Source: Trabulsiella odontotermitis (GTDB lineage: Bacteria; Pseudomonadota; Gammaproteobacteria; Enterobacterales; Enterobacteriaceae). Taken from it: DNA of 64,000 nucleotides. The stretch lies in the NCBI RefSeq assembly GCF_001297775.1, contig NZ_LIFX01000013.1:124001-188000 (forward strand), in the 5' to 3' direction. Under the pieces are notes generated by a model. That model made no database searches. It saw only the letters and a program-made list of their open reading frames with translations, and had not been told where the DNA came from. Both the position numbers and the translations under genes were made by a program. Positions 8,088-19,646 of the stretch are shown here, in pieces (positions within the stretch are counted from its first letter, which is position 1; every line of letters begins with the position of its first letter).

Positions 8088-9524
8088 TTACGCATTGCCC
8101 GCAAATAACTTACCATCACGTACCAGCTCGCGCGGGTAGCTGTTTTTCAGCCGTGAACCGATTTTTTTCGCCAGTCCGAGCGGAAAACCCTGGAAAGTGA
8201 CGATGACGTCATCCGTTGTCGGCGTGTTTTCCGGGTAGACATCGCGACCGCGATACCACTCCTCAGCTTCCGCTAAGCTGAGCTCAAAACAAGAGGCACC
8301 CGTCTCCGCCAGCGCGATGACTGCTTCATGCTGCCAGCGATAGCCTTTGTTATGCGTTTCCGCCAGCCGCAGACCGATGCGGGAAAAGCGCACTTTGCCG
8401 ACTAACGGTTCGATTTCCGTCGGGAAAAGCCAGATTTCTTTGTCACGTTGCCAGAGCGTTAGCGCATCATCCCAGCGCAGACCCACTGCGGCTGCCGCAT
8501 GGGTAACCGCCGAGGCGTCGCGGCCCATCATCGGCGTAAAGGGGAATTTACCCACTTTATAGCCGGGCGCGGGCAGTGGCTCGATGTGCGCGGTTTTGCG
8601 TAGCCGCGCGACGAAGAACCCTTCACAGTCGAACACCTGCGGGAAAACGTGCAGAAAGCCTTCGTCCGTCAGCACGTCGCGTGCCTGCGGGAATAAGCTT
8701 TCCAGCGAGACCACCTCCACCGCCTGCGGATAGCGGGCCAGCAGCCAGGCAATCACCGACTCGTTTTCATCGCGATTCAGTGTGCAGGTGGAGTAAATCA
8801 GCGTCCCGCCGGGGCGCAACGCATGAAAGGCGCTGTCGATAAGTTCCTGTTGGGTAGCGGCAATCTCCCGGTTGCTGGCGACGGACCAGTTTTTCAGCGC
8901 GTCGGGATCTTTACGCACCACGCCTTCACCGGAGCAGGGCGCATCCAGCAGGATCGCATCAAACGCTTCCGGTAAGGCTGCGCCAAACACGCGACCATCG
9001 AAATGGGTTAACGCCACATTACGGATGCCACAGCGGCTGATATTGGCATGCAGCACTTTCACCCGGCTGGCAGAAAACTCGTTCGCCAGAATGGCGCCGT
9101 GGTTGCCCATGCGGGCGGCGATCTGCGTGGTTTTGGAGCCAGGCGCGGCGGCAACGTCCATCACCCGTTGCGGCTGGTTGCCGTCGGCGAACAGTGCAGC
9201 GACCGGCAGCATGGAGCTGGCTTCCTGAATATAAAACAGCCCGCTTAAATGCTCCGCCGTACTGCCGAGCGGCAGGGCGTTTTCATCTTCCCGTTCGATC
9301 CAGAACCCTTCCTCGCACCATGGCACCGGCGTTAACTGCCAGCCGTAAGGGGCGACGAGGGCGAGAAAATCGGCGACGCTGATTTTCAGTGTATTGACGC
9401 GAAGGCTGCGGCGCAGCGGGCGATGGCAGGCGGCTATAAAATCATCTAATGACAGCGTTGCAGGCATCGCTGCGCGCATCTGCGCCAGAAAGTCATCGGG
9501 AAGGTAAACGGAATGTTGAGCCAC
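8088..9524 (-). CDS. rsmF: 16S rRNA m5C1407 methyltransferase RsmF
   Basis: 478-residue RNA cytosine-C5 methyltransferase acting on 16S rRNA position 1407 in the 30S subunit. SAM-binding [10 protein letters not shown], the [10 protein letters not shown] motif (motif IV cysteine) and STCTL (motif VI catalytic cysteine) are present, followed by a C-terminal PUA-like region. Start GTG at 9524 gives the conserved [12 protein letters not shown] terminus, equal to E. coli. An in-frame ATG 15 codons upstream exists but would add a hydrophobic extension. Confidence 0.9.
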   Translation of the reverse strand: MAQHSVYLPDDFLAQMRAAMPATLSLDDFIAACHRPLRRSLRVNTLKISVADFLALVAPYGWQLTPVPWCEEGFWIEREDENALPLGSTAEHLSGLFYIQEASSMLPVAALFADGNQPQRVMDVAAAPGSKTTQIAARMGNHGAILANEFSASRVKVLHANISRCGIRNVALTHFDGRVFGAALPEAFDAILLDAPCSGEGVVRKDPDALKNWSVASNREIAATQQELIDSAFHALRPGGTLIYSTCTLNRDENESVIAWLLARYPQAVEVVSLESLFPQARDVLTDEGFLHVFPQVFDCEGFFVARLRKTAHIEPLPAPGYKVGKFPFTPMMGRDASAVTHAAAAVGLRWDDALTLWQRDKEIWLFPTEIEPLVGKVRFSRIGLRLAETHNKGYRWQHEAVIALAETGASCFELSLAEAEEWYRGRDVYPENTPTTDDVIVTFQGFPLGLAKKIGSRLKNSYPRELVRDGKLFAGNA

Positions 9525-9570
9525 GAAGCGCACCACCAGCAAAAAAACGGGTGCGCAGTTTAGCATAATT

Positions 9571-9593
9571 GCCCCGGCGGAGGACACCGGGGC
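9571..9593 (-). terminator. Hairpin between letB and rsmF
   Basis: GCCCCGG / CCGGGGC with a 9-nt loop directly after letB on the minus strand. The T-run is weak, so termination may be partial. Confidence 0.45.
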
Positions 9594-9600
9594 GTGGGGG

Positions 9601-12234
9601 TTAGCGTGGCAGCGCGGTTCCCCATTCGCGCCACTCTTTCGGTTCGGCTTCCAGCAGCAGGAAGTGTTTGCCTGTCTGCGCTTTCGGCGCCAGCGGAATG
9701 CCCGGCGGCGTCGCGAAAGCAATACCACCACGAATGAACTGGTTGAAGGTGCCGGTTTTTACCACACCGCCCACCAGGCCGAAGTCCAGACTGTAGCCCG
9801 AGGCCTGCCAGAACACTGAATTGTTACGCACCAGATGCTGATAACGCTTGCTGATGCGCAGTTCAATCATCACACGGTCAGAGAGAGAACCCAGACGCAG
9901 CGCCGTCACGGTACCCACTTCAATACCGCGGAACAGTACCGGCGTACCAATATTCAGAGAACCGGCATCCGGCGCTTCCACCACAATGCTCAGACCGTCG
10001 AGGTAGCGGGAATCGGTAATGGTCGCTTCCTGAATTTCAAAATCACGACGCGGATTGCCACGGCCTGGCTCAACGTTGACATAGGGCTGCAGCAGCGTAT
10101 CCAGATGCTCAACACCGCCTGCGGAAATCTGCGGTGTGATGACCGAGAAGCGCGTACCGCCGCGGGCGAAGGTCCTGACATATTCCGGGTAAAGTACCGC
10201 TTTTGCCTGCACTTCATTGCGGGCGGTGATCAGCTCCAGCGACTGGATCTGCCCGATGTCGATCCCCAGATAGCGAATCGGCATACCTTCCGCCAGTTTC
10301 CCGGCATCAAAGGTGTGCAGGGTGATCTGGCCGCCGACGGCGCGTGCCGCGGTTTCGGTCGGGTAGAGCGGGCGTTTGTCGCCTTTTCTGATCCCGGCGC
10401 CTGCGCCATTGAGGTTATCGAAGCTGATAGCGCCTTTCAGCGCCCGCGACAGCGGCGAGGCCTGCACGGTCAGTCCGCTGCCGTTAAGCTGCACTTTCGC
10501 GCCACCTTCGGCCCAGAACACGCTGTTGCTGGTGAGCAGGCTGCGGTATTCCGGTTTGATGTGCAGGTCGATATCAAACGCATTAGCGCGCGGACGCACG
10601 GTGATCACTTCACCGACCTGGAATTTGCGGTACAGCACCACCGAGCCTGCCTGAACATCCGGCAGGGTATCGGCAGTTAACGAAAGGGTGGTGGTGGGGA
10701 GATCGCCGAGGCTGTTTTCCACCGCTTTTTCCACGTTAGCGAACAGCGGATAGCTGGCTTTAAGCGCCCCTTTTTCACCCGGCAATACCCGGATGCCGCC
10801 GCTCACCCATTCACTGGCGCTGGCACCTAAAAATTCCACGCCATCCAGCCCGACTTTCACGTCAATACGGCTGTTGACCACGAATTTGCTGTCGCCGGGG
10901 ACCAGCTCGCGATACTGCGGTTCGATAGCCACCGCGAAGGTAATACCCTTCGCCGTCAGCGTCCGCTCGACGACCTGACCAATCTGAATACCATGCAGAA
11001 TGACCGGCTGCCCGGCATCAATGCCGTAGCTTTCCGGAGCGGTCAGTGTCAGCGTGGCAACGTTCGGCGTCTGTAACAGCGTTTTGTTGGCGGGGAGCAC
11101 GGAAAAATGATTACGTGCCGCGCCTTCGCCTGGCACCAGTTCAAATGTGCTGCCGGTGAGCAGGGAACTGACGTTGACGTTCGACAGCGACAGCTTCGGA
11201 TTGCGCAGTTCGATGCGCGTATTCTCGCGCAGCAGGTTCACCACGCTGGGGTCAACGGTCATCTCGCCGGTGACCGCGCCGCCCGGGTTGAGATCCAGTT
11301 TCGTGAGTTGCCCGACCTGCAACCCCTGATACATCAGCGGTGTGGAGCCTGCATTTAGTCCTGCGCCGTCAGGCAGGTCGAGCTTGACGATCACCCCGCG
11401 CTGACTGTGCGCCAGATCGGCATAGAGACCAAATTCATCGTTTTGTTTCGCGGCGGCGGAGTCGTCCGGCGAATCAAAGGCAATCGCGCCATTGACCAGC
11501 GCGGCCAGACTTTCAAGCTGCAGTTTCGCGCCGCTGAAATCGACATCCGCTTTCACGCCGGAGACGTTCCAGAACCGGCTGCCTTTTTTCACCAGACTGG
11601 TGAAACGGCGGTCAATCAGCACATCAATGGTCACGCCCTGTTTATTGGGATTGATGGTGTAGTCATACACACGACCGACCGGAATTTTGCGGAAATAGAC
11701 CAGCGAACCGCTGTTCAGCGAGCCCAGATCCGGTGCGTGCAGGTGAATCATCAGTTCGCCGTTGTTAATACGGTATTTGGGCTGCGTATCGAGCGCAACG
11801 AAGTGATCTTCTTCCTCGCCTTTACCGGGCATCATGCCGATGTAATTACCACCGACCAGCGCATCAAGGCCGGAAACCCCCGCCAGCGATGCTTTTGGCG
11901 TGACCAGCCAGAACTGCGTCTCTTTACGCAACGCATCTTTCATATCGCTTTTGATGCTGGCGCGAACCTCGATTTTATTCAGATCTTTGCTGAGACTGAT
12001 GTTCTGTACGGTGCCAACTTCAACGCCCTGATAGCGAATGGGCGTACGACCGGGGACGATGCCGTCGGCAGTCATAAAGTCGATGGTTATCGTGTTGCCG
12101 CGATCTTCATAGGTGCTCCAGATAAGCCACCCGGCAATCATCAGCGCGATAACCGGAAGCAGCCAGAAGGGCGAAATGCGACGTTTTGTTTTAATTCTCG
12201 CTTCAGTCGGCGAAGCGGGCGTTTCCTGACTCAT
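9601..12234 (-). CDS. letB: LetB (YebT), envelope-spanning MCE lipid transport protein
   Basis: 877 residues, the E. coli length. A short cytoplasmic tail and one transmembrane helix (about residues 22-42, [18 protein letters not shown]) are followed by seven MCE repeats, each recognisable from recurring phrases such as [19 protein letters not shown] and [10 protein letters not shown]. LetB forms a hexameric tunnel across the periplasm for lipid transport and works with LetA. Start MSQETPASP at 12234 overlaps letA's end by 32 nt, indicating coupled translation. Confidence 0.95.
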   Translation of the reverse strand: MSQETPASPTEARIKTKRRISPFWLLPVIALMIAGWLIWSTYEDRGNTITIDFMTADGIVPGRTPIRYQGVEVGTVQNISLSKDLNKIEVRASIKSDMKDALRKETQFWLVTPKASLAGVSGLDALVGGNYIGMMPGKGEEEDHFVALDTQPKYRINNGELMIHLHAPDLGSLNSGSLVYFRKIPVGRVYDYTINPNKQGVTIDVLIDRRFTSLVKKGSRFWNVSGVKADVDFSGAKLQLESLAALVNGAIAFDSPDDSAAAKQNDEFGLYADLAHSQRGVIVKLDLPDGAGLNAGSTPLMYQGLQVGQLTKLDLNPGGAVTGEMTVDPSVVNLLRENTRIELRNPKLSLSNVNVSSLLTGSTFELVPGEGAARNHFSVLPANKTLLQTPNVATLTLTAPESYGIDAGQPVILHGIQIGQVVERTLTAKGITFAVAIEPQYRELVPGDSKFVVNSRIDVKVGLDGVEFLGASASEWVSGGIRVLPGEKGALKASYPLFANVEKAVENSLGDLPTTTLSLTADTLPDVQAGSVVLYRKFQVGEVITVRPRANAFDIDLHIKPEYRSLLTSNSVFWAEGGAKVQLNGSGLTVQASPLSRALKGAISFDNLNGAGAGIRKGDKRPLYPTETAARAVGGQITLHTFDAGKLAEGMPIRYLGIDIGQIQSLELITARNEVQAKAVLYPEYVRTFARGGTRFSVITPQISAGGVEHLDTLLQPYVNVEPGRGNPRRDFEIQEATITDSRYLDGLSIVVEAPDAGSLNIGTPVLFRGIEVGTVTALRLGSLSDRVMIELRISKRYQHLVRNNSVFWQASGYSLDFGLVGGVVKTGTFNQFIRGGIAFATPPGIPLAPKAQTGKHFLLLEAEPKEWREWGTALPR

Positions 12235-13486
12235 GTGCATCCCAAAGTAAGCGGCTGTCCAGCCATTCAACTGCAAGAATAGTCAATATTACCGCCGAGC
12301 CGAAATAAAACGCAGCGGGACCCATAGTAAAAGAAAGGAGCTGGTCGCGGTTAATCAGCGACATCATGAGCGAAATAACGAACAGATCCAGCATCGACCA
12401 GCGGCCAATCCAGGTCACGAAGCGCAGCAGCAAAATGCGGGTACGCAACCCCTGCTCACATTTAAAGTGAATGCTGATGAGCAACGTAATCAGCACGATC
12501 ACTTTGGTAAACGGCACCAGAATACTGGCAAAAAAGACGACGCCCGCCACCGCGACGTTGCTGTGAGCCAGAGAGATAATCCCTGAAAGGATGGTATCTT
12601 CCTGCCGCGCGCCATTCACGTAAATAACAGATATCGGCAGAACGTTGGCAGGAATGAGCAGAATCAGCGAAGCAACCAGCGCCGCCCAGCTTTTTTGCAG
12701 GCTGTTCTTACGGCGAAAGTGGAGCGGCGTGTGGCAACGGCGGCAGCGTCCGCGCTCGTCGGGCAACCCGGTATAGTGGCAATCGAGACAGACCTGCAAC
12801 GCCGGGTTGTCGCGGGTGGCGGGGCGCTGCGGGTAGAAACGTTCCCAGAGTTGCTCAACGTTCAGGTGAATCATCGTCAGCAGACTCAGGACCACCAGAC
12901 TGATAAAAGCGATAAGCCCGTTACCAGGTTGCAGGAAGGCGTAATCCTGAACTTTGATGGAGGCTACCGCAACGCCGACCAGGTAAATATCCAGCATCAC
13001 CCACTCTTTGAGTTTCTCCAGCATCAGCAGTACCGGCCGCAGATTCATCCCCAGCACGTTACCCAGCCAAAGATAGGCGATGGACACCACCAGCACCACT
13101 GGCGCGCCGACAGTACAGAAAAAGACCATTGACGCGGTGATTGGATCGCCCTGACGGGTCATCTGCCAGATGCCCTGTAACAAATTGGCGTCGATACGCG
13201 TTCCCAGCAGATGCAACTGCAACAGCGGCTCCTGCCAGGCGAACGGCATCAACAGCAGCATCGCAATCGCCATCGCGCCTAAACGCGCTAACGACCAGTC
13301 GCGCCCGTCACGGATTTTAGCATTACACTGAGGACAGTATGCGCTCTGGTTGGATTGCATCAGCGGCAGCGAAAACAGCGTGTCGCATTCCGGACATCGT
13401 TGATAATGGGCGCGCGGAAGCGGCTCACTGATGGAGTGAACGGTGATTTTTGTTTCTGGCGTAAGTTGCGGTGATTTCAGTGCCAT
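12203..13486 (-). CDS. letA: LetA (YebS), inner-membrane partner of LetB
   Basis: 427-residue polytopic protein of the PqiA/LetA family with two similar halves, each opening with a zinc ribbon: CPECDTLF...CPQCNAK near residues 33-60 and CLDCHYTG...CRRCH near 235-255. Each is followed by four predicted membrane spans. It is thought to deliver lipid to or from LetB. First gene of a letA-letB operon, divergent from msrC with a 146-nt promoter region between them. Confidence 0.93.
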   Translation of the reverse strand: MALKSPQLTPETKITVHSISEPLPRAHYQRCPECDTLFSLPLMQSNQSAYCPQCNAKIRDGRDWSLARLGAMAIAMLLLMPFAWQEPLLQLHLLGTRIDANLLQGIWQMTRQGDPITASMVFFCTVGAPVVLVVSIAYLWLGNVLGMNLRPVLLMLEKLKEWVMLDIYLVGVAVASIKVQDYAFLQPGNGLIAFISLVVLSLLTMIHLNVEQLWERFYPQRPATRDNPALQVCLDCHYTGLPDERGRCRRCHTPLHFRRKNSLQKSWAALVASLILLIPANVLPISVIYVNGARQEDTILSGIISLAHSNVAVAGVVFFASILVPFTKVIVLITLLISIHFKCEQGLRTRILLLRFVTWIGRWSMLDLFVISLMMSLINRDQLLSFTMGPAAFYFGSAVILTILAVEWLDSRLLWDAHESGNARFAD

Positions 13487-13632
13487 TTATCACGTACGAA
13501 GATGGATGTGTAAAACTATCTTAACTCATGAATGGAATCATCTTGAGCCCGGCCGCATTTAATGTTTATTTTATAGGGCTATGCTCCGGGCACACTACCG
13601 GAATCGAAGTAAGATAACCAAGTGATTATAAA

Positions 13633-14130
13633 ATGACCAAAACAGAATTTTACGCAGATTTAAATCGCGATTTTCAGGCGTTGATGGCAGGTGAAAACAG
13701 TTTTCTGGCAATGATCTCTAACCTGAGCGCGTTGCTGTATGAGCGTCTTGACGAGGTCAACTGGGCCGGATTTTATTTACTGGAAGGTGACACGCTGGTG
13801 CTGGGGCCATTTCAGGGTAAAATCGCCTGCGTGCGTATTCCCGTTGGGCGTGGTGTCTGCGGTACGGCGGTGGCGCAAAATCGCGTTCAGCGTGTGGACG
13901 ATGTTCACGCGTTCGACGGCCACATCGCCTGTGACGCGGCAAGCAATGCCGAAATCGTACTGCCCATCAGCGTAAAAAATCAGATTATTGGTGTACTGGA
14001 TATCGACAGTATTGCCTTCTCCCGCTTCACCGAAGAGGATGAGCAGGGGCTGCGCGAACTGGTCGGGCATCTTGAAACGCTGCTTGAGGCCACCGATTAT
14101 CAAAAATTCTTTGCGCCCGTCGCAGGATAA
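13633..14130 (+). CDS. msrC: Free methionine-(R)-sulfoxide reductase
   Basis: 165-residue single GAF-domain enzyme that reduces free L-methionine-(R)-sulfoxide. The three functional cysteines lie in the expected places: IACVRIP, GVCGTAV and IACDAAS. Length and the N-terminus MTKTEFYADLNRDF match E. coli MsrC (YebR). It precedes proQ by about 100 nt containing a perfect inverted repeat. Confidence 0.92.
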   Translation: MTKTEFYADLNRDFQALMAGENSFLAMISNLSALLYERLDEVNWAGFYLLEGDTLVLGPFQGKIACVRIPVGRGVCGTAVAQNRVQRVDDVHAFDGHIACDAASNAEIVLPISVKNQIIGVLDIDSIAFSRFTEEDEQGLRELVGHLETLLEATDYQKFFAPVAG

Positions 14131-14157
14131 TCAACGGATAACGTAGCAATTAACGAT

Positions 14158-14177
14158 GGCGTCATTATAATGACGCC
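14158..14177. terminator. Perfect inverted repeat between msrC and proQ
   Basis: GGCGTCATTATAATGACGCC is a 20-nt perfect palindrome without a T-run. It may end or stabilise the msrC transcript while allowing read-through into proQ. Confidence 0.5.
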
Positions 14178-14227
14178 TGTTCATGCCTGCGGCTTGTTGG
14201 CTACGTCCGTTGTAATCAGGAAATTTC

Positions 14228-14914
14228 ATGGAAAATCAACCTAAGTTGAACAGCAGTAAAGAAGTTATCGCTTATCTGGCCGAACGTTTTCCGCACTGCT
14301 TTAGTGCCGAAGGCGAAGCGCGCCCCCTGAAAATTGGTATTTTTCAGGATCTTGTTGAGCGTGTTGAGGGTGAAATGAACCTCAGCAAAACCCAACTTCG
14401 TTCCGCATTACGTCTTTATACTTCAAGCTGGCGTTATCTGTACGGTATCAAGCCGGGCGCAACCCGTGTCGATCTCGACGGTAACCCGTGTGGGGAACTC
14501 GATGAGCAGCACGTGTCACACGCTCGTCAGCAGCTTGAAGAAGCCAAAGCGCGTGTTCAGGCGCAGCGTGCAGAACAGCAGGCGAAAAAACGCGAAGCTG
14601 CTGCGGCAGCGGGCGAAGAAGCGCCGCGCCGCGAGCGTAAACCGCGTCCTGCGGTTCGTCGCAAAGAAGAGGGCGATCGCAAGCCTCGCGCTGCTAAGCC
14701 GGCAGCAGTAAAAGCCGCCCCGCGCCCGCCGCGTGAAGAGCGTCTGACCCCGGTATCCGACCTGTCTGTGTTGACAGTGGGGCAAGCGCTGAAGGTGAAA
14801 GCAGGCAACAACGCAATGGACGCCACTGTACTGGAGATCACCAAAGATGGCGTTCGTGTACAGCTGACTTCTGGTATGTCAATGATTGTACGCGCAGAAC
14901 ACCTCGTGTTCTGA
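14228..14914 (+). CDS. proQ: RNA chaperone ProQ
   Basis: 228-residue global RNA-binding protein. N-terminal ProQ/FinO domain (about residues 1-120), an Ala/Lys/Arg-rich linker (about 130-175) and a C-terminal Tudor-like domain ([19 protein letters not shown]). Binds structured sRNAs and mRNA 3' ends and affects osmotic stress and ProP levels. It is followed after 19 nt by prc, the conserved proQ-prc operon. Confidence 0.95.
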   Translation: MENQPKLNSSKEVIAYLAERFPHCFSAEGEARPLKIGIFQDLVERVEGEMNLSKTQLRSALRLYTSSWRYLYGIKPGATRVDLDGNPCGELDEQHVSHARQQLEEAKARVQAQRAEQQAKKREAAAAAGEEAPRRERKPRPAVRRKEEGDRKPRAAKPAAVKAAPRPPREERLTPVSDLSVLTVGQALKVKAGNNAMDATVLEITKDGVRVQLTSGMSMIVRAEHLVF

Positions 14915-14933
14915 GACGGAGGCCGCGCCAGGC

Positions 14934-16982
14934 ATGAACACTTTTTTTAAGGTCACCGCGCTCGCAGGTCTGTTGGCAATAACAGGCCACGCGTTCGCTG
15001 TGGACGACATTACGCGTGCTGATCAGATTCCGGTTCTGAAGGAAGAAGCGCAGCACGCGACGGTGAGTGAGCGCGTCACCTCGCGCTTCACCCGTTCGCA
15101 CTACCGCCAGTTCGATCTCGATCAGGCATTTTCCGCTAAGATTTTCGATCGCTACCTGAACCTGCTGGATTTCAGTCACAACGTATTGCTCGCCAGCGAC
15201 GTTGAACAGTTTACCGCCCGCCGTAAAGACGTTGGTGAAGAGCTGAAGACGGGCAAGCTCGATGTCTTCTACGATCTCTATAATCTGGCGCAGAAACGCC
15301 GCTTTGAGCGCTATCAGTACGCGCTGAAAGTGCTCGCCCAGCCGATGGACTTCACCGGCAACGACACCTTCAACCTCGATCGCAGCAAAGCGCCGTGGCC
15401 GAAAGATGTCGCTGAGCTGAACGCCCTGTGGGATGGCAAGGTGAAGTATGATGAGCTGAGCCTGAAGCTGACCGGGAAAGATGAAAAAGAGATCCGTGAA
15501 ACGCTGACTCGCCGTTACAAATTCGCCATTCGCCGTCTGGTGCAGACCAACAGCGAAGACGTGTTCTCCCTGGCGATGACTGCCTTTGCGCACGAAATCG
15601 ATCCGCACACCAATTACCTCTCTCCACGCAATACCGAACAGTTCAACACCGAAATGAGCCTGTCGCTGGAAGGGATTGGTGCGGTGCTGCAAATGGATGA
15701 CGACTACACGGTGATCAACTCACTGGTTGCGGGCGGCCCGGCGGCGAAAAGCAAAGCGATCAGCGTCGGTGACCGCATTGTCGGCGTGGGCCAGACCGGT
15801 AAAGGGATGGTTGATGTGATTGGCTGGCGCCTGGATGACGTTGTGGCGCTGATCAAAGGACCGAAGGGCAGCAAAGTGCGCCTGGAAGTGCTGCCAGCCG
15901 GTAAGGGCACCAAAACCCGCATCGTGACGCTGACCCGTGAACGTATCCGCCTGGAAGATCGCGCAGTCAAAATGTCGGTCAAAACTGTCGGCAGCCAGAA
16001 AGTCGGCGTGCTGGATATCCCCGGTTTCTACGTCGGTCTGACCGATGATGTGAAAGTGCAGTTGCAGAAGCTGGAAAAACAGAACGTCAGCAGCGTGATT
16101 ATCGATCTGCGCAGCAACGGCGGCGGTGCGCTGACCGAAGCGGTATCGCTCTCTGGTCTGTTCTTCCCGTCCGGCCCGGTCGTGCAGGTGCGTGATAACA
16201 ACGGCAAAGTGCGCGAAGACAGCGACACTGACGGCGTGGTGTATTACAAAGGCCCGCTGGTGGTGCTGGTTGACCGCTTTAGCGCTTCTGCCTCAGAAAT
16301 TTTTGCGGCGGCAATGCAGGACTACGGTCGTGCGCTGATTGTCGGCGAGCCGACCTTCGGTAAAGGCACCGTGCAGCAGTACCGCTCGCTGAACCGGATC
16401 TACGATCAGATGCTGCGCCCTGACTGGCCTGCGCTGGGCTCCGTCCAGTACACCATTCAGAAGTTCTACCGCATCAACGGCGGCAGTACGCAGCGTAAAG
16501 GCGTGACGCCTGACATTCTGATGCCGACCGGCAATGAAGAGACGGAAACGGGCGAGAAGTTTGAAGACAACGCGTTGCCGTGGGACAGCATCAATGCCGC
16601 GACCTACGTCAAAACAGGCGACATGACGCCGTTTGGACCGGAGCTGCTGAAGCAGCATGACGAACGCATCGCCAAAGATCCTGAATTCCAGTACATCATG
16701 AAAGACATCGCGCGCTTTAACGCGATGAAAGCGAAACGCAACATCGTCTCTCTCAATTACGCGCAGCGTGAAAAAGAGAACGAAGAAGATGATGCAACGC
16801 GTCTGGCGCGGATTAACGATCGCTTCAAGCGTGAAGGGAAACCGCCGCTGAAAAAACTGGATGATCTGCCGAAGGATTATCAGGAACCCGATCCGTATCT
16901 GGACGAAACGGTTCATATTGCGCTCGACCTGGCAAAACTGGAAAAAGAGCGTCCCGCAGAAGAACCTGCACCCGCGAAATAA
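14934..16982 (+). CDS. prc: Tail-specific periplasmic protease Prc
   Basis: 682 residues, exactly the E. coli length. Signal peptide at 1-22 (cleavage after ITGHAFA), PDZ domain around 240-320 and a S41 protease domain with the catalytic serine in FSASASEIF and lysine in GKGTVQ. With NlpI it degrades MepS and other C-terminally exposed periplasmic substrates. Start at 14934 is set by the signal peptide; upstream ATG at 14886 lies inside proQ. Confidence 0.96.
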   Translation: MNTFFKVTALAGLLAITGHAFAVDDITRADQIPVLKEEAQHATVSERVTSRFTRSHYRQFDLDQAFSAKIFDRYLNLLDFSHNVLLASDVEQFTARRKDVGEELKTGKLDVFYDLYNLAQKRRFERYQYALKVLAQPMDFTGNDTFNLDRSKAPWPKDVAELNALWDGKVKYDELSLKLTGKDEKEIRETLTRRYKFAIRRLVQTNSEDVFSLAMTAFAHEIDPHTNYLSPRNTEQFNTEMSLSLEGIGAVLQMDDDYTVINSLVAGGPAAKSKAISVGDRIVGVGQTGKGMVDVIGWRLDDVVALIKGPKGSKVRLEVLPAGKGTKTRIVTLTRERIRLEDRAVKMSVKTVGSQKVGVLDIPGFYVGLTDDVKVQLQKLEKQNVSSVIIDLRSNGGGALTEAVSLSGLFFPSGPVVQVRDNNGKVREDSDTDGVVYYKGPLVVLVDRFSASASEIFAAAMQDYGRALIVGEPTFGKGTVQQYRSLNRIYDQMLRPDWPALGSVQYTIQKFYRINGGSTQRKGVTPDILMPTGNEETETGEKFEDNALPWDSINAATYVKTGDMTPFGPELLKQHDERIAKDPEFQYIMKDIARFNAMKAKRNIVSLNYAQREKENEEDDATRLARINDRFKREGKPPLKKLDDLPKDYQEPDPYLDETVHIALDLAKLEKERPAEEPAPAK

Positions 16983-16987
16983 ACCTC

Positions 16988-17017
16988 AACAGGCACAAGT
17001 AATTGTGCCTGTTTTTT
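16988..17017 (+). terminator. Intrinsic terminator of proQ-prc
   Basis: Stem AACAGGCACAA / TTGTGCCTGTT with a 4-nt loop, followed by a T-run. Confidence 0.85.
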
Positions 17018-17094
17018 CCCTCTCTTTTTACACGTAAACAACATACTACAAAATGTAAAGTTGTGTTTTTCTCGTGACTTAGCGCCCGCCAATG

Positions 17095-17119
17095 CTTGAA
17101 AATACGCGCAATACCCATA
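17095..17119 (+). promoter_or_regulatory. Sigma-32 (heat-shock) promoter of htpX
   Basis: CTTGAAA, 12-nt spacer, CCCATA matches the sigma-32 consensus (CTTGAAA, 11-16 nt, CCCCAT). It lies about 55 nt upstream of the htpX start; E. coli htpX is a known heat-shock gene. Confidence 0.75.
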
Positions 17120-17172
17120 CGATGTGGGTAATCGCATAGTGCGTGTTGTTATAACGAGGTTAAGAGAAAATT

Positions 17173-18054
17173 ATGATGCGAATCGCGCTCTTCCTGTTGA
17201 CCAACCTGGCCGTTATGGTTGTGTTCGGGCTGGTATTAAGTCTGACAGGAATTCAGTCGAGCAGCATGACAGGGCTGTTAATTATGGCTCTGCTTTTTGG
17301 TTTTGGCGGTTCTATCGTTTCGTTGATGATGTCGAAATGGATGGCGCTGAAATCAGTCGGTGGGGAAGTCATTGAGCAGCCGCGTAATGAAACGGAAAAC
17401 TGGCTGATGAACACTGTCGCCCAACAGGCGCGTCAGGCCGGTATCGGTATGCCGCAGGTGGCGATTTATCACGCCCCGGACATTAACGCCTTTGCTACCG
17501 GCGCACGTCGTGACGCCTCCCTGGTGGCGGTGAGCACCGGCCTGTTGCAGAACATGAGCCGTGATGAAGCGGAAGCGGTTATCGCGCACGAAATCAGCCA
17601 CGTCGCTAACGGTGATATGGTCACCATGACGCTGATTCAGGGGGTGGTGAACACCTTCGTTATCTTCATCTCTCGTGTGATCGCACAGATTGCAGCCGGT
17701 TTCCTCGGCGGCAACCGTGACGACGGTGAAGAGAGCAACGGCAACCCGCTGATTTACTTCGCGGTGGCAACGGTGCTTGAACTGGTGTTTGGTATTCTGG
17801 CCAGCATCATCACCATGTGGTTCTCCCGTTATCGTGAGTTCCATGCCGATGCCGGTTCTGCGAAACTGGTCGGGCGCGAGAAGATGATTGCCGCGCTCCA
17901 GCGTCTGAAAACCAGCTACGAGCCGCAGGAAGCCAGCAGCATGATGGCGTTCTGCATCAACGGTAAATCGAAGTCGCTGAGCGAGCTGTTCATGACGCAC
18001 CCGCCGCTGGATAAGCGTATTGAAGCGCTGCGTAGCGGCGAATACCTGAAGTAA
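17173..18054 (+). CDS. htpX: Membrane metalloprotease HtpX
   Basis: 293-residue inner-membrane zinc protease (M48) for quality control of membrane proteins, overlapping FtsH in role. Two N-terminal membrane spans, the catalytic HEISH motif at about 139-143, further hydrophobic stretches and a downstream glutamate in [10 protein letters not shown]. Length equals E. coli. A sigma-32 promoter precedes it and a bidirectional terminator follows. Confidence 0.95.
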   Translation: MMRIALFLLTNLAVMVVFGLVLSLTGIQSSSMTGLLIMALLFGFGGSIVSLMMSKWMALKSVGGEVIEQPRNETENWLMNTVAQQARQAGIGMPQVAIYHAPDINAFATGARRDASLVAVSTGLLQNMSRDEAEAVIAHEISHVANGDMVTMTLIQGVVNTFVIFISRVIAQIAAGFLGGNRDDGEESNGNPLIYFAVATVLELVFGILASIITMWFSRYREFHADAGSAKLVGREKMIAALQRLKTSYEPQEASSMMAFCINGKSKSLSELFMTHPPLDKRIEALRSGEYLK

Positions 18055-18067
18055 GATCTGAGCAATG

Positions 18068-18097
18068 AAAAAGCGCGTCCACCGACGCGCTTTTTTT
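18068..18097. terminator. Bidirectional terminator htpX/yebQ
   Basis: AAAGCGCGTC / GACGCGCTTT with a 4-nt loop, A-run on one side and T-run on the other, between convergent htpX and yebQ. Confidence 0.85.
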
Positions 18098-19469
18098 ATG
18101 CCTCCACTCTGGGTTGCGTGACGCGCAGACCACTGACGATGGCGGCCACCACGGCAAGCGTACCGGCCAGCAGCAACGACACATGAGTGCCATGTTCCCC
18201 GGCAAGGTTAAACAGTAGCGCGACCAGAGCCGCCCCGGTGCTTTGCCCGAGCAGGCGCGCCGTGCCGAGCATACCGCTGGCGCCACCGCTGCGGTTGCGT
18301 GGCGCCGAGAGAATAATGGTGTGGTTGTTGGGTGACTGGAACAGGCCGAAACCCGCGCCGCACAGCACCATCCGCCAGACGATATCCCAGTCGGCAGGGG
18401 CGGCTGGCAGCATCGCCAGCGCAAACAGCCCGCAGGCCATCACCAGCATGCCGAGTGCGCCCAGGAATCCGGCATGGACTTTTTCGATCAGATAGCCCGC
18501 CAGCGGCGCCATCACCATCGTCGCTAACGGCCAGGGGGTGAGCAGCAACCCGGTTTCAACTTCGCTTCTGCCCATCGTCGCCTGCAAAAAGAAGGGCAGG
18601 GAGACCATCGCCAGCATCTGCGCACAGAAAGAGCAGATGGAGGTGCAGATCGACAGGGAAAACAGCGGAATACGTAGCAGGTCAATCGGCAACAACGGCA
18701 CCGGCAGACGCAACTGACGACGAACAAAGAAGAACCCGACGATCAGCATCACCACCACTTCCGCCAGCACCAGACGTAGCGATTGCCCCTGCGCAAAGCT
18801 GCTGAGGGCGGTAATGAGCAACCCGAAGGTGAGGGCGTTCATCACCGCGCTGGGGAGATCAAACCGTGACGCCTGGCTGCGGGCGTTGTTGGCGGGCAGA
18901 AAACGCATCGCCAGAATCAACGAAATAATGCCGAGCGGTACGTTAATCAGAAACAGCCATTGCCATGAAGCGACGGACAAAATGGCGGCGGCGATGGTAG
19001 GCCCGGCGGCAGACGAGACCGCGACCACAAACGAGTTGATGCCCATACCGCGTCCGAGATGGCGCTGCGGGTAGATCAGGCGGATGAGCGCCGTATTCAC
19101 ACTCATCAGCGCAGCACCGCCCAGCCCTTGCGCGACGCGCGCCAGCGTCAGCATTTCCAGCGAGGGCGAGAGCGCACAGACCAGCGACGTGATGGTAAAC
19201 ACCACCAGCCCCGTTTTGTAGATCCGGCGATAGCCGAACATATCCCCAAGAAACGAAAGTGACAGCAGCGAAATCACGATGGCGATCTGGTAAGCGTTGA
19301 CCACCCAGATAGATGCTGCGGGTGATGCGTTCAGATCGCTGGCAATCGTTGGCAGGGCAACGTTCGCGATAGCGCCATCCAGCACCGCCATCGAAAGGCC
19401 AATCACAATGGTAATGATGGCGCCGTACCGTTGAGGCAGGGGCAAGCCATCAGCAGGATTTTTATCCAT
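18096..19469 (-). CDS. yebQ: YebQ, MFS drug efflux-type transporter (DHA2)
   Basis: 457 residues with 14 predicted membrane spans. The family signature GDMFGYRRIYKTGL lies in the loop after span 2, and DGAIANVALPTIASDL in span 1 is typical of DHA2 proton-coupled drug exporters. Length and order relative to kdgR and htpX match E. coli YebQ, whose substrate is not established. It is divergent from kdgR; KdgR is a plausible neighbour regulator but no operator was identified. Confidence 0.9.
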   Translation of the reverse strand: MDKNPADGLPLPQRYGAIITIVIGLSMAVLDGAIANVALPTIASDLNASPAASIWVVNAYQIAIVISLLSLSFLGDMFGYRRIYKTGLVVFTITSLVCALSPSLEMLTLARVAQGLGGAALMSVNTALIRLIYPQRHLGRGMGINSFVVAVSSAAGPTIAAAILSVASWQWLFLINVPLGIISLILAMRFLPANNARSQASRFDLPSAVMNALTFGLLITALSSFAQGQSLRLVLAEVVVMLIVGFFFVRRQLRLPVPLLPIDLLRIPLFSLSICTSICSFCAQMLAMVSLPFFLQATMGRSEVETGLLLTPWPLATMVMAPLAGYLIEKVHAGFLGALGMLVMACGLFALAMLPAAPADWDIVWRMVLCGAGFGLFQSPNNHTIILSAPRNRSGGASGMLGTARLLGQSTGAALVALLFNLAGEHGTHVSLLLAGTLAVVAAIVSGLRVTQPRVEA

Positions 19470-19646
19470 AGAAAAAATGTGTAATAAGGGAAATTATTGA
19501 TCGGATAATGATTTTAGCATTGATTATTCAGTCTCAGTTCGCAGATTTGTAACCAGATTAAAGAAGATGCATTGCGGTCGGGGTCTCACAAATTTATACT
19601 AAAAACTCGTTCTGATTTTTATAAAACACTCGCGGTGAGGTGATAA

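Noticed and set aside
9835-10680. 281-codon antisense frame in letB
   Set aside because: Shadow of the repetitive MCE coding sequence.
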